DNA of 64,000 bases from Streptomyces sp. CC0208 (GCF_003443735.1 NZ_CP031969.1:4774001-4838000); one strand, 5' to 3'; shown: positions 1-9,378, counted from the first letter of the stretch. Program-made: numbers and translations. The notes: generated by a model not told the origin, from the sequence alone.

Positions 1-1
1 T

Positions 2-331
2 GTGGCCGGGTGGCTGTGGCGGATCGGCTCACGGCGGCTGATCGACGCGCTGCGCGGTGACGGGGCGCGGGGGCGGCTCAGGCAGGCCCTGTCCCACCTG
101 CGGCACCGGGACGAGGTGTCCGCGGAGGAACGCGTGCTCGCGGGGGTGGAGCACGGGGACCTCGCGGGCGCCCTCGTCCGGCTGTCACCGGAGCTGCGGG
201 CGGTGCTCCAGGCGACGGTCATCGACGGCCTCACCACCCGCGAGGCCGCCGTCCTCCTGGGCATCCCGCCCGGCACGGTCAAGACTCGGGCGATGCGAGC
301 CCGCAAGCAGCTGAGGGAGGCGCTCGCGTGA
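2..331 (+). CDS. ECF-type RNA polymerase sigma factor, C-terminal part (truncated by window edge)
   Basis: The visible 109 residues hold the end of sigma region 2 (WLWRIGSRRLIDALR) and a complete region 4 helix-turn-helix at about residues 55-105 (LTTREAAVLLGIPPGTVKTR), the part that binds the -35 element. The true start lies before base 1, because a full ECF sigma factor needs about 60-80 more residues. The stop codon overlaps a GTG of the next frame, and a zinc-finger membrane protein follows, a normal sigma/anti-sigma arrangement. Target genes are unknown; the downstream ABC transporter genes are in the same transcription direction and are likely co-transcribed. Confidence 0.85.
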   Translation: MAGWLWRIGSRRLIDALRGDGARGRLRQALSHLRHRDEVSAEERVLAGVEHGDLAGALVRLSPELRAVLQATVIDGLTTREAAVLLGIPPGTVKTRAMRARKQLREALA

Positions 332-708
332 GCACCGAGGGACGACCGCGGAGCCGAACGGGAGGCGGGGTGCCGACACGGGTCTCTGGCGAGGCACCGG
401 CTGGGGGCGGAGGGTCGGTGCGAGCGGGGGGCCGGGTGCGGGGCCGAGCGGAGGACCGTGCACTGGGACGGCCGCGGGTCTGGGCGCCGGATGTGGTGCG
501 GGACGGAACGGAGGGGCCGGCACAGGGCCGCTCGCAGGGCTGGACGCGGGGCCGGACGCCGGACGTGGTGCCGGGCTGGACGCGGGGCCGGCTGCGGGGC
601 CGGACGCCGAATGTGGTGCGGGGCCGACCGCAGCGTCGAGCTCAGGATCGACCGCCGAGCCGCCCGCAGGGCCCGTTGCACGTACGAGTGAAGGAGGTGG
701 CGGCATGA
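328..708 (+). other. Low-complexity spacer with an uninterrupted 126-codon frame; doubtful gene
   Basis: Between the sigma gene and the zinc-finger gene lies 370 bp of G-rich, internally repetitive DNA. An open frame runs through it, coupled at both ends (GTGA at 328 and ATGA at 705). Its product would be an Arg/Gly/Pro-rich protein with degenerate repeats such as GRTPDVV and GRTPNVV. The DNA near 550-576 and 596-622 is nearly the same sequence (GGCCGGACGCC followed by GTGGTG), and a third copy starts near 484. The opposite strand is also open and low-complexity, so coding is not established. It could be an expanded repeat that happens to stay in frame, or a rapidly evolving linker protein. 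Confidence 0.3.
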
Positions 709-1532
709 CCTGGCATGTGGCCGAAGAGGATCTGCGGGCTTATGCCCGGGGCGAGTTGGCCGCCCCCCTGCTCTGGTCCGCCGACACCCATCTCGCCGCC
801 TGCGCCGCGTGCCGGGGGCTGCTGACCGGTGTCACCGACCCGGTGGTGCTGGACGTCGGGTGGGAGCGGCTGGACGCCGAGCTGGACGCGCCCCGGACGG
901 GGTGGTTCGAGTCGTTGCTGATCCGGGCCGGGATCGCCGACCACACCGCGCGGCTGCTCGCGGCCACGCCGGTGCTCAGGCGCTCGTGGCTGGCGGCCGT
1001 GGTGTTCCTGCTGCTGGCGACCGTCGGTGCGGTGCACACGACCGAGTCGCCGACCCTGTTCCTCGCCCTCGCCCCGCTGCTGCCGCTGGTCGGCGTGGCG
1101 CTGTCCTACGGTCCGGCGCTCGACCCGACCTACGAGATGTCGGTCGTCGCACCCACCCACGGCTTCCGGCTGCTGATGATCCGCACGCTCGCCGTGCTGG
1201 TCGCGGGCCTCGGCCTGAACGGGCTCGCCACCCTGGCCCTGCCCGGCTACGGCCTGCGCGCCCTGGCCTGGCTGCTGCCCGCGCTCGCTCTCACCGCGAC
1301 CGGCCTCGCCCTCACCCCGAGGCTCGGCCCGGTCCTCGCACCGTCCCTGGTCGGCGGCGCCTGGATCGCCGTACTGCTGGCCGCGCAGGCCGCACAGCAG
1401 ACGAACACCGACGCGCTCGCGCCGTTCACGGCGGCAGGGCAGGGCGTGGCCGGGGCGGTCGCCGCGCTCGGTGCGGGGCTGCTCTTTCTTCTTCGTGACC
1501 GGTTCGATCTGTTCAGCGGGAGTGCCGAATGA
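705..1532 (+). CDS. Zinc-finger (zf-HC2) integral membrane protein, putative anti-sigma factor
   Basis: This 275-residue protein begins with a zf-HC2-like motif, HLAACAACRGLL at about residues 29-40, where His-x3-Cys-x2-Cys is the zinc signature of ZAS anti-sigma factors. The rest has about six hydrophobic membrane segments between residues 90 and 270. The position directly after an ECF sigma factor suggests it holds that sigma factor at the membrane. The start at 705 overlaps the preceding stop, and its own stop overlaps the ATG of the ABC ATPase at 1529, so translation is probably coupled. An anti-sigma role is inferred from motif and position. Confidence 0.75.
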   Translation: MTWHVAEEDLRAYARGELAAPLLWSADTHLAACAACRGLLTGVTDPVVLDVGWERLDAELDAPRTGWFESLLIRAGIADHTARLLAATPVLRRSWLAAVVFLLLATVGAVHTTESPTLFLALAPLLPLVGVALSYGPALDPTYEMSVVAPTHGFRLLMIRTLAVLVAGLGLNGLATLALPGYGLRALAWLLPALALTATGLALTPRLGPVLAPSLVGGAWIAVLLAAQAAQQTNTDALAPFTAAGQGVAGAVAALGAGLLFLLRDRFDLFSGSAE

Positions 1533-2392
1533 CCGCCACCGTCTCCGCCTCCGGGCTTCATCTCCGCTACGGCGGCACCCGCGCCCTCGACGACGTGTCG
1601 CTGCGGCTCACGCCGGGCGTGACCGGGCTGCTCGGGCCCAACGGGGCAGGAAAGACCACCCTGTTGCGGGTGCTCGCCACCGCCGTGCCCGCCGACCGGG
1701 GCTCCTTCACCGTCCTCGGTCATGACCCGGGCAGCTCACGTGGACGGCAGGAGGTCCGGCGCACGCTCGGCTATCTGCCGCAGAGCCCGGGTTTCCACCC
1801 GGACTTCAGCGCCTTCGAGTTCGTGGACTACGTGGCGATCCTCAAGGAGCTCACCGACCGCACCGCCCGCCACCGCGAGGTGCGGCGGGTGCTGGAGGAG
1901 GTCGACCTCGGGGACGTACGCGCCAGGCGCATCAAGAAGCTGTCCGGCGGGATGCGGCAGCGGGTCGCGCTGGCCGCCGCTCTCGTCGGCGACCCCGGCT
2001 TCCTGGTCCTCGACGAGCCGACCGTCGGCCTCGACCCCGAACAGCGCATGCGGTTCCGGGAGTTGATCGCGCAGGCGGGGGAGGGGCGGACCGTGCTCCT
2101 GTCCACCCACCAGACCGAGGACGTGGCGATGCTCTGCCACCGCGTCCTCGTCATGGCCCGCGGCCGCATCCTCTTCGAGGGCACCCCCGCCGGACTGACC
2201 GCCCGCGCGGCCGACCGGGTGTGGAGCAGCACGGAACGCGCCCCGGGCGCCAAGGCGGGCTGGCGCACCGGCACCGGCTCCTTCCGCAACGTCGGCGACC
2301 CGCCCGCCGGTGCCGAACTCCTCGAACCCACCCTGGAGGACGGCTACCTGCTCACCCTGGACGACGTGGACGCGAAGGCGGCGACCGCATGA
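1529..2392 (+). CDS. ABC transporter ATP-binding protein
   Basis: This 287-residue ATPase has Walker A GPNGAGKT at residues 36-43, the signature LSGGMRQR near 140, Walker B LVLDEPTVGLD near 160 and the H-loop STHQ near 190. The sequence is of the ABC-2/CcmA-like exporter class. It overlaps the upstream anti-sigma gene by 4 bases and the downstream membrane gene at ATGA (2389). It should energise the two membrane proteins that follow. The substrate is unknown. Confidence 0.92.
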   Translation: MTATVSASGLHLRYGGTRALDDVSLRLTPGVTGLLGPNGAGKTTLLRVLATAVPADRGSFTVLGHDPGSSRGRQEVRRTLGYLPQSPGFHPDFSAFEFVDYVAILKELTDRTARHREVRRVLEEVDLGDVRARRIKKLSGGMRQRVALAAALVGDPGFLVLDEPTVGLDPEQRMRFRELIAQAGEGRTVLLSTHQTEDVAMLCHRVLVMARGRILFEGTPAGLTARAADRVWSSTERAPGAKAGWRTGTGSFRNVGDPPAGAELLEPTLEDGYLLTLDDVDAKAATA

Positions 2393-3933
2393 GCCTGGCG
2401 ACGAAGACGGTGGCCGAGTCCGCCGCCGTACCCGCGGACGATCCGCGACACCCCTGGGCCGCCGTATTCGCCCTCGCCCGCTTCGAGGCACGCGACCTGC
2501 TGCAGTACATCCCGGTGCTGGCGACTCTCGTGCTGTACGTCGGCTACACCGCCTGGACGCTGTTCGACTCGAAGGAGGGCATGGACGCCTTCCCGGCCCT
2601 CCAGAACGCCGACCGGCACACCCAGAGCGGGCCCCTGCTGCTGGGGGTCGCCCTGTTCGTGTGCGTCAACCGCTGCACGCTGCGCTCCCGCAGGCGCGGT
2701 ACCGACCGGCAGTTCGACGTGCTGGTCATGGAGCCGTGGCGGCGGACGGTCGCCCATGTGCTGTCGGTGCTGCCCTTCGCCGCCGTCACCGCGCTGGTGG
2801 TGCTCGGCGAGTTCACCCGGCAGGCCCTCAGGCCCGGCGCGGTGGGCCACGGCTCGCTCGCCGAACTGGCCGTCGGCCCCCTGTACGTGCTGCTGTGCGG
2901 CTCGCTCGGGGTGCTGCTCGCCCGGCTGGTCCCGTCCACGTTCGCGGCGCCGGTCGGCGTGGTCGGACTCTTCGTCCTCAGCGTGTTCGTCTCCGCGGGC
3001 ACCGAAGACGCGGAGTGGTCGCGGTGGCTGTCGCCGATCGTGGAGGAAACCAGCAACAACACGGTGCTCCCCTCGGACCTCGTCGGCCGCCCGGCGGCCT
3101 GGCACGCGCTGTATCTGACGGGTCTGATCCTGCTCGTGGCGCTCGGCGCGGTGCTGGCGAGCGGTGGTCGCGCGCTGTACCTGAGGGCCGGGGCCGCGGG
3201 CGCGCTGGCGCTGACCCTGACCGGCGCGGTGGGCCAGTCCGGGGGTGTGTCACCGGAGTTGACGGCCGCGCGCGAGCGGGCCTCGGTGTCCCCGCAGCGG
3301 GACCAGTCGTGTGTGCGGCGCGGGGGCTCGACGTACTGCGCCTTCCCCGAGTGGGCCGGCCGGGCGGGCGACTGGGCGGGGGTCGTGGACCGCGTCCGGT
3401 CCCTGGCCGGCGGTACGGCCGCCGGGCAGCCCCTGCTCGTACGGCAGCGGATCGATGCCCGTTACGGGCTGGACGGGGACTCGGCGATCGAACCGCTCAC
3501 CGCGCCGAACCAGGTGACCGTCGGTTCCCGCTGGGGCGGCAACCGGGTCCCCGAGTTCGCGGTCGCCGTCGCCTATGTGCTGGTCGCCGGTGACGAGTCG
3601 AAGGGCAGCGAGCTGTGCGACGGCCGGGTGGTCACCGCGATGTGGCTGGCCCTGGGCGGGGACTCGCACCCGATGGCCGACCTCGCGAACGTCCGCCTCG
3701 GCGACACCGTCACCGGGTCCGCGTACGTACTCGCCCCGACCAGCGGGCTGTCCATGACGGCCGGACAGACCGATGTCGTACGGGAGTTGCTGCAACGCCC
3801 GCGCGATGAGGCGACGGCCTCCGTGAAGCAGCACTGGGCCGAGCTGACGGCGCCGGGGGTCTCGACGGCCCAGGTGGCGCGGGTGCTGGGGGCCGAGGTG
3901 CCGAAGGGGGCGAAGGACTGTGCGCAGGAGTGA
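2389..3933 (+). CDS. ABC transporter membrane protein with extracytoplasmic domain
   Basis: The chosen ATG overlaps the ATPase stop and gives a 514-residue protein. The first 290 residues have about six membrane segments arranged like an ABC-2 permease. Residues about 300-514 are hydrophilic, with scattered Cys (CVRRGGSTYC, SELCDG, KDC), and are probably an extracytoplasmic domain with disulfides. The gene overlaps the next membrane gene by 14 bases. No family name can be given with certainty; the role as transporter permease is inferred from operon position and topology. Confidence 0.75.
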   Translation: MSLATKTVAESAAVPADDPRHPWAAVFALARFEARDLLQYIPVLATLVLYVGYTAWTLFDSKEGMDAFPALQNADRHTQSGPLLLGVALFVCVNRCTLRSRRRGTDRQFDVLVMEPWRRTVAHVLSVLPFAAVTALVVLGEFTRQALRPGAVGHGSLAELAVGPLYVLLCGSLGVLLARLVPSTFAAPVGVVGLFVLSVFVSAGTEDAEWSRWLSPIVEETSNNTVLPSDLVGRPAAWHALYLTGLILLVALGAVLASGGRALYLRAGAAGALALTLTGAVGQSGGVSPELTAARERASVSPQRDQSCVRRGGSTYCAFPEWAGRAGDWAGVVDRVRSLAGGTAAGQPLLVRQRIDARYGLDGDSAIEPLTAPNQVTVGSRWGGNRVPEFAVAVAYVLVAGDESKGSELCDGRVVTAMWLALGGDSHPMADLANVRLGDTVTGSAYVLAPTSGLSMTAGQTDVVRELLQRPRDEATASVKQHWAELTAPGVSTAQVARVLGAEVPKGAKDCAQE

Positions 3934-4576
3934 CGGGGGTGCCCGCGGGGCGCTGGTGGCGGCCGTGGCACGTACGGTGCCGTGGCGGGCGGTCGGTGCC
4001 GGGGCGGTCGTAGGACTGCTGATCGTGGGGCTGCCACGGCTGCTGTCCGTCACGCCCGACGCGTGGCTCGGCCTCTCCCTTCTCCGGGCCGCCGCCCTCG
4101 TCTTCGCCCTGGGCCTGGCCTTCCTCCTGGACGACCCGGCGCGCCGGCTCACCACCCCGGTCCCCACCCGGCGTTGGGTCCGCAGCGGGCTGCGGGTCGC
4201 GCTGGTCGCGCCGGTCGCCGCGCTGTGGTGGACGGCGGCGCTGGCCCTCGTCCCCGCACCGGCCCGCCCCCCGGTCGGCGCGGTCACCCTGGAGGCCGCG
4301 GCGACGGCCGTCCTCGCGGTGGCCGCGGCGGCGGTGGCGGTCCGCTTCACCGACGAACCCGAACCCGGACCCTCGGTGGCGGCCGGCTTCCTGACCCTCG
4401 GCCTCCTCGCCCCTCTCCTGCTCCCCACCCGCTGGGACCTGTTCGTCCCGGTGGGAGACCCGAACTGGCAGGCGGCACATGTGCGATGGGCCGTGCTGCT
4501 GGCGGCCGCGGTGCTCCTGGGAGCGGCCTGCACGGCGGAACCGGTACGCGGCCTCAGACCACGCCCGGCGTCCTGA
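3920..4576 (+). CDS. Small integral membrane protein of the ABC transporter operon
   Basis: This 218-residue, very hydrophobic protein has five or six membrane segments and starts at a GTG inside the end of the preceding gene. It is the last gene of the sigma/anti-sigma/ABC operon and probably a second permease subunit. No conserved functional motif is visible. It faces the mshD operon tail to tail. Confidence 0.7.
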   Translation: MRRSDGGARGALVAAVARTVPWRAVGAGAVVGLLIVGLPRLLSVTPDAWLGLSLLRAAALVFALGLAFLLDDPARRLTTPVPTRRWVRSGLRVALVAPVAALWWTAALALVPAPARPPVGAVTLEAAATAVLAVAAAAVAVRFTDEPEPGPSVAAGFLTLGLLAPLLLPTRWDLFVPVGDPNWQAAHVRWAVLLAAAVLLGAACTAEPVRGLRPRPAS

Positions 4577-4627
4577 CGGCAAGGGCGGCGGCGGTGTCGG
4601 ACCGCACCCAGCCGCCTGACCGTCAGT

Positions 4628-4990
4628 TCACGGCCCGGTGTCGCCGTACCCGCCCACCGGGCAGGACCACGCCCCGCCCGACGGGTCCGTCCAGACCGCG
4701 GTGCCGTCCACCACCGCGGCCCGGGCGGGGCGTGGGGTGCCGGGTACGACCGGCAGGCCGACGGCGTACAACTCGACGTAGGCGTCGGGGATCCGGTCGG
4801 CGAGTGTGCACAGCACCTCGGCCTCGGAGCGGGCCGGGTCGACCCCGAAGCCGACGCCCATGCCGTCGTCGTCCCGGAGCAGCACCTCCACCTGGCCCCC
4901 GTCGAGGGGGGCGTACGACACCTCCGGAGCCGCAGGGGCCCCGGCCGACAGGTCGGCGAGGACCAGGGCGACGAGCTCGCTCAGTTCCAT
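4628..4990 (-). CDS. Conserved hypothetical protein downstream of mshD
   Basis: This 120-residue acidic soluble protein (starts MELSELVALVLADL) has no signal peptide, membrane segment or motif I recognise. It begins 6 bases after the mshD stop, with GAGG as ribosome binding site, so the two are probably one transcript. The function is unknown, and a link to mycothiol metabolism is only positional. Confidence 0.7.
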   Translation of the reverse strand: MELSELVALVLADLSAGAPAAPEVSYAPLDGGQVEVLLRDDDGMGVGFGVDPARSEAEVLCTLADRIPDAYVELYAVGLPVVPGTPRPARAAVVDGTAVWTDPSGGAWSCPVGGYGDTGP

Positions 4991-4996
4991 CGGTCC

Positions 4997-5923
4997 TCAC
5001 GTCTCCGTGCGGTACATCAGGTCCGTCTCGTACGTGGTGAAGCCGAGCCGTTCGTAGACCGAGACGGCCGCCTTGTTGTCGGCGTCGACGTAGAGCATCG
5101 CGGTCGGCAGGCCCTGCGCGGCGAGGTGGCGCAGGCCGATCGTCGTGAGCGCCTTGCCGAGGCCGCCGCCCTGGGTGCCGGGGCGGACGCCGAGGACGTA
5201 CACCTCGCCGAGCTGCTCCGCCGCGTGCACCTTGGTCCAGTGGAAGCCGACCAGTTCGCCGTCCCGGAAGGCCAGGAAGAACCCCTCGGGGTCGAACCAG
5301 GACTGGGCCTTGCGGTCGTCGAGGTCGCGCTGGGTCAGGGAGCCCTGCTCGGGGTGGTGGGCGAACGCGGCCGCGTTCACCGCGAGCCAGGCGGTGTCGT
5401 CCTCGCCGGGCACGAAGGCGCGGACCGTGACGTCCGCCGGGAGCACCGGGTCGGGCAGCTCAAGCCCGGTCAGAGGGCGCCGCATCTGCCGTAGCTCACG
5501 GAAGAGGGTCAGGCCCAGGACCTGGGCGAGATGGCGGGCGGCGCTGTGGCCGCCGTGAGCCCACACCCGCAGCCGCTTGCCGGAGGCGGCGAGCAGCGCC
5601 GAGCCCAGGGCGCGGCCGTGGCCGTGGCCGCGGTGCGAGGGGTGGACGACCAGCTCCGCGGCCGGCGCCTCCACCGGGTCGGTGTCCTCCAGCTGGGCGT
5701 AGCCGGCCAGTTCGTCGCCGACGTGCAGGAGCAGGTGGGACACGCCCTCGCGGGCCCCGCCCCGCAGCTGCAGCCGGCCCTGCTCGGACACCGCTTGCTG
5801 CCCGTCTTGGTGCGCGGCCTCGGCGAGGAGCCCGAGAACCGCCTCGGTCTGGTCCGGCGAGAGCGCCGAAAGGGTCTCGATGGAGCGGGAGATGCCGGGG
5901 CGTGCGATGTCGTCGCTGGTCAT
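4997..5923 (-). CDS. mshD: Mycothiol synthase (acetyl-CoA:Cys-GlcN-Ins acetyltransferase)
   Basis: MshD acetylates the cysteine of Cys-GlcN-Ins, the last step of mycothiol synthesis. The 308-residue product has two GNAT domains. The N-terminal half (to about 150) has HPSHRGHGHGRALG, and the active C-terminal half has the acetyl-CoA loop VRPGTQGGGLGKAL near 240 and the typical NKAAVSVYERLGF end. The ATG at 5923 is chosen over an upstream codon because a TACCCT element lies exactly 7 bases before it, as in a leaderless transcript. The mshA gene is at the far end of this window. Confidence 0.93.
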   Translation of the reverse strand: MTSDDIARPGISRSIETLSALSPDQTEAVLGLLAEAAHQDGQQAVSEQGRLQLRGGAREGVSHLLLHVGDELAGYAQLEDTDPVEAPAAELVVHPSHRGHGHGRALGSALLAASGKRLRVWAHGGHSAARHLAQVLGLTLFRELRQMRRPLTGLELPDPVLPADVTVRAFVPGEDDTAWLAVNAAAFAHHPEQGSLTQRDLDDRKAQSWFDPEGFFLAFRDGELVGFHWTKVHAAEQLGEVYVLGVRPGTQGGGLGKALTTIGLRHLAAQGLPTAMLYVDADNKAAVSVYERLGFTTYETDLMYRTET

Positions 5924-5930
5924 GGCTACG

Positions 5931-5936
5931 AGGGTA
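5931..5936 (-). promoter_or_regulatory. Candidate -10 element of leaderless mshD transcript
   Basis: TACCCT on the minus strand lies 7 bases before the mshD ATG, leaving no room for a Shine-Dalgarno sequence. Confidence 0.5.
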
Positions 5937-6076
5937 AGGGGAGGTACGGGCAAAGCGGCGGCAAAGAAGCAACCAGGATGTAACCACGAAACCCCTGTCG
6001 CGCTACGCGCGTTGACCCTAGGCTGCGCCGGAACGGGGCCACTTCCTCACCAGCCAGTACAAGCCCAGGGGGGCGC

Positions 6077-7891
6077 ATGCCAGCCACATCCCAGCCGCAC
6101 CGGTCGGACACGGTGCGCCGCCGACGTCGTACGTACCGTCTGGTCGCCGCGGCCGCCGGTCTCGCCACCGTCGGTGCCCTCGCCGCCGCGCTGCCCGCGG
6201 GCGCGCACGACAGCAAGCACGGCAAGCCGCTGCCGAGCCGCTACCAGGACGTCCAGCTGCTGTCCTTCAACGACCTGCACGGCAACCTGGAGCCGCCGTC
6301 GGGCTCCTCCGGCCGGGTCACCGAGCTCCAGGCGGACGGGACGACGAAGACGATCGACGCGGGGGGTGTCGAGTACCTCGCGACCCATCTGCGCGAGGCG
6401 CGCAAGGGGAACCCGTACTCCATCACCGCGGCGGGCGGTGACATGGTCGGTGCCTCGCCGCTGATCTCGGGACTCTTCCACGACGAGCCCACCATCGAGG
6501 CGCTGAACAAGCTCGACCTCGATGTGACGAGCGTCGGCAACCACGAGTTCGACGAGGGCGCGAAGGAACTGGCCCGGCTGCAGAACGGCGGCTGCCACCC
6601 GACGGCCGGCTGTTACACGGACAAGGAGTTCGAGGGTGCCGACTTCCCGTACCTGGCGGCCAACGTCCTGGACGAGAAGACCGGCAGGCCGATCCTCAAG
6701 CCCTACTGGGTGTGGAAGAAGAAGGGCGTCAAGGTCGGCTTCATCGGCGTCACCCTGGAGGACACCCCGGGTGTCGTCTCCGCGGAGGGCGTCAAGGGCC
6801 TGAAGTTCAAGGACGAGGTCGAGACGATCAACAAGTACGCCCGCGTGCTCCAGAAGCAGGGCGTGAAGTCGATCGTGGCCCTCATCCACGAGGGCGGCCA
6901 GCCCGCCTCGGGCTCGTACAACTACAACTGCGACTCCCCGGGCGCCGGTGACGGCATCTCCGGCCCGATCGTCGACATCGCCAAGAACATCTCGCCGTCC
7001 GTGGACGCGCTGGTCACCGGCCACACCCACGCGGCGTACGTCTGCACGATCCCCGACCCGTCGGGCAAGCCCCGCATGGTCACCTCGGCCGCGTCCTTCG
7101 GCCGTCTCTACACGGACACCACGCTGACGTACGACCGCTTCACCGGCGACATCGCCCGTACGGCCGTGAAGTCGGCGAACCACGTGGTCACCCGGACCGT
7201 CGCCAAGGCGCCCGACATGACCCAGTTGATCAGCAGGTGGAACACCCTCGCGGCGCCCATCGGCAACCGCGCGATCGGCTACATCTCCGCCGACGTCCCG
7301 AGCACCGGCACCGAGTCCCCGATGGGCGACCTGATCGCCGACGCGCAGCTCGCGTACGGCAGGAAGCTCGATCCCGGGACCGACCTCGCGCTGATGAACC
7401 CGGGCGGGGTCCGGGCCGGCCTGACCTACGCGGCCAAGGGGACCGAAGGGGACGGGGTGGTGACGTACGCCGAGGGCTTCACCGTGCAGCCGTTCTCCAA
7501 CACCGTGAACCTCCAGGACTTCACCGGGGCCCAGCTGATCAAGGTGCTCCAGGAGCAGGTGAGCGGGTCGAACGCGGCCTCGCCGAAGATCCTGCAGCCG
7601 TCGGCGAACCTCACCTACACGCTGGACCTGACGAAGTCCGGCGCGGAGCGGATCGTCCTCGGCTCCGTGAAGCTGAACGGCACGGCCGTCGACCCGGCGG
7701 CCACCTACCGCGTCGCGACCAACAGCTTCCTCGCGGGCGGCGGCGACGGCTTCACCACGCTGGGCCAGGGCACGAACGACCTCGTGGGCGGCGACGACCT
7801 CGCCGCGCTCGTGGACTACCTGACGGCCAACTCGTCGGCGGGCAGCCCGATCGCGCCGCCGGCCGCGAACCGGATCACGGTCGTTCAGTAG
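6077..7891 (+). CDS. Secreted bifunctional metallophosphatase/5'-nucleotidase
   Basis: This 604-residue enzyme should hydrolyse extracellular nucleotides to nucleosides and phosphate. A basic N-terminus (RRRRR) and a hydrophobic stretch ending at about residue 35 (PAGAHD) form a signal peptide. The calcineurin-like metal site is visible as FNDLHGNL near 65, GNHEFDEG near 155 and GHTHAAYVC near 315. The C-terminal 5'-nucleotidase domain (about 385-600) has the substrate-loop sequence AGGGDGFTTL. The ATG is preceded by AGGGGGG. TAGGCT at 6019 may be the -10 element. Confidence 0.92.
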   Translation: MPATSQPHRSDTVRRRRRTYRLVAAAAGLATVGALAAALPAGAHDSKHGKPLPSRYQDVQLLSFNDLHGNLEPPSGSSGRVTELQADGTTKTIDAGGVEYLATHLREARKGNPYSITAAGGDMVGASPLISGLFHDEPTIEALNKLDLDVTSVGNHEFDEGAKELARLQNGGCHPTAGCYTDKEFEGADFPYLAANVLDEKTGRPILKPYWVWKKKGVKVGFIGVTLEDTPGVVSAEGVKGLKFKDEVETINKYARVLQKQGVKSIVALIHEGGQPASGSYNYNCDSPGAGDGISGPIVDIAKNISPSVDALVTGHTHAAYVCTIPDPSGKPRMVTSAASFGRLYTDTTLTYDRFTGDIARTAVKSANHVVTRTVAKAPDMTQLISRWNTLAAPIGNRAIGYISADVPSTGTESPMGDLIADAQLAYGRKLDPGTDLALMNPGGVRAGLTYAAKGTEGDGVVTYAEGFTVQPFSNTVNLQDFTGAQLIKVLQEQVSGSNAASPKILQPSANLTYTLDLTKSGAERIVLGSVKLNGTAVDPAATYRVATNSFLAGGGDGFTTLGQGTNDLVGGDDLAALVDYLTANSSAGSPIAPPAANRITVVQ

Positions 7892-7899
7892 ATCGTGAG

Positions 7900-9109
7900 C
7901 TGAGTCGCACGGGCCCGGAGCGGATTGCGGGTGGGGGGCGTTCGCGTGATCGGACGGATCGAGGCGTTCCTCCCACCACGTACCCACGCATCCCCGCCCC
8001 GTATGGCGTTCCGTACGAACCGTACGAAACACCTCCGGCCCCGCCGACCACCCACCGCCGCACCTGGCGGAGGCGTCGGCGGGGCCGTTTCACAGGCCTG
8101 CCGTTCGCGCTGAAGACGGTCGCCTCGATGCTGGTGCCGACAGCCTTCCTCACGCTCGCCGACCGCCGGGCCGTCCTGTACGCCGAGCACAGGGCCGCGG
8201 ACAGCCTCAAGGACCGGCTGCGACTGACCGCGGCGCCCGAGGTGGAGATCGACGGCTCCCGCTTCCTGCCCCAACTCGTGCGCGGGCGACTGGACTCGGT
8301 GAAGGTGACTGTCCCGGACGTGGCCGCCGACCGGGTCACGCGGGCCGCGGTGTCGGCCACCGCCCATGACATACGGCTCCTCGGCGACGGGCCGACCTCC
8401 GTGCGCGGGGCGCGAGTTACCCGGCTCGACGGCGACGTCCTGCTCTCCTTCGCCGACATGAACCGTGAACTCGGCGCGTCCCAGGTGACGTTCAGGGGAG
8501 GCGGCCGTGACCGGGTGGCGGTGTGCGGCACGCTCCCGGTCGCCGGGCACGAGCTGCGGCTGCGGGCCGAGGTGCGCGTGGCGCCCGACGGGGAGCGGGG
8601 CGTCGACACGCAGATCGGCGGGATGCGCCTGGAGATCGGGGACCTGGCGACCTACCGGCCGGGCAGCCGCGCCTCGGAGGGCCTCCACCTGACGCCCGGG
8701 GCCGCCGCGGCCCTGGCCCGACAGACACGCAGGGCCCGGGCCGTGCTGGCGGTCCCGTCCGTGGCGTGGGCGCTGGGCGTGCCCGATGTCACCGTGCGCG
8801 AGGGCGCAGCGCTCCGACACCGCGCTGTCCCGTCTGACCGGCCGCCCGGAGTTCGTACGGCAGGCCATGCGCCTGAACCTCCTCGACGTCGCCCTGGCCC
8901 ACCCCGGACTCCTGGACCGCCTGGGCCTGGACCCGGCGCCGCTCGACGCCCTCTCGCACCTGACCCGCCCGGTCCTCTCCGACCGCTTCTCCCCCGGGTT
9001 CCGGCTGTCCGAGCCGCCGAGCGGCGCACTGCGCCTGCGGGACGTGCGCGCGGTGCAGGACGGCATCCGGGTGCGTGTCGAGGGCTCCCGACTGGCGGTC
9101 GGTCCGTAG
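7900..9109 (+). pseudogene. DUF2993 (LmeA-like) protein gene with a frameshift
   Basis: Two frames together give a DUF2993-type protein, a family of lipid-binding secreted or membrane-anchored proteins. The first frame runs from a Pro/Tyr-rich tail through a hydrophobic anchor (TVASMLVPTAFLTLA) to about GVPDVTVREG at 8800. The protein then continues in the +1 frame (SDTALSRLTGRPEFVRQAM) to the TAG at 9107. This implies one extra base, or two missing, near 8795-8815. No ATG, GTG or TTG fits upstream of the anchor in the first frame, so the start is also unclear (CTG at 7900 is possible). It is a pseudogene, or a sequencing error. A second, intact DUF2993 gene lies at 27651-28379. Confidence 0.7.
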
Positions 9110-9179
9110 ATGTCCGCCCTTAAATTCTGTGTCAGCCTTTCAATTCTCAGACGATGCACATCCAGTCTTATTGAGATCT

Positions 9180-9195
9180 AAGGCCAAAAGGCTTT
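9180..9195 (+). terminator. Small hairpin followed by T-run
   Basis: AAGGCC-AAAA-GGCTTT forms a short stem followed by more T residues, 70 bases after the DUF2993 stop. It resembles a factor-independent terminator that would separate the DUF2993 gene from the basic-peptide island. Confidence 0.4.
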
Positions 9196-9264
9196 TTCGG
9201 CGGCAGGAATGCCGTAATGTTTTCCATGTCGAAAGCGAACGACGCAAACGCAAAGGAGAGCAAG

Positions 9265-9378
9265 ATGATCTTCCACAAGGTCGCCCCGGTGAAGAAGACC
9301 CGCAAGCCCGCTCCGGCCCCCAAGAAGGCCCAGCCGAAGAAGCACACGCCGAAGCGCCGCCCGGTCGGCCACAAGTAA
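9265..9378 (+). CDS. Highly basic 37-residue peptide 1 (FHK family)
   Basis: The peptide begins MIFHKVAPVKK and ends KRRPVGHK. It has ten Lys, three Arg, seven Pro and no acidic residue, so its net charge is about +13 on 37 residues. The ribosome binding site AAAGGAGAG precedes the ATG. It is the first of three paralogues sharing the N-terminal FHK-x2-PV-basic-basic block and the C-terminal RRP-x2-HK block. The surrounding DNA is AT-rich for this chromosome. I do not recognise the family; a cationic antimicrobial, a nucleic-acid-binding peptide or a modified-peptide precursor are all possible. Confidence 0.8.
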   Translation: MIFHKVAPVKKTRKPAPAPKKAQPKKHTPKRRPVGHK

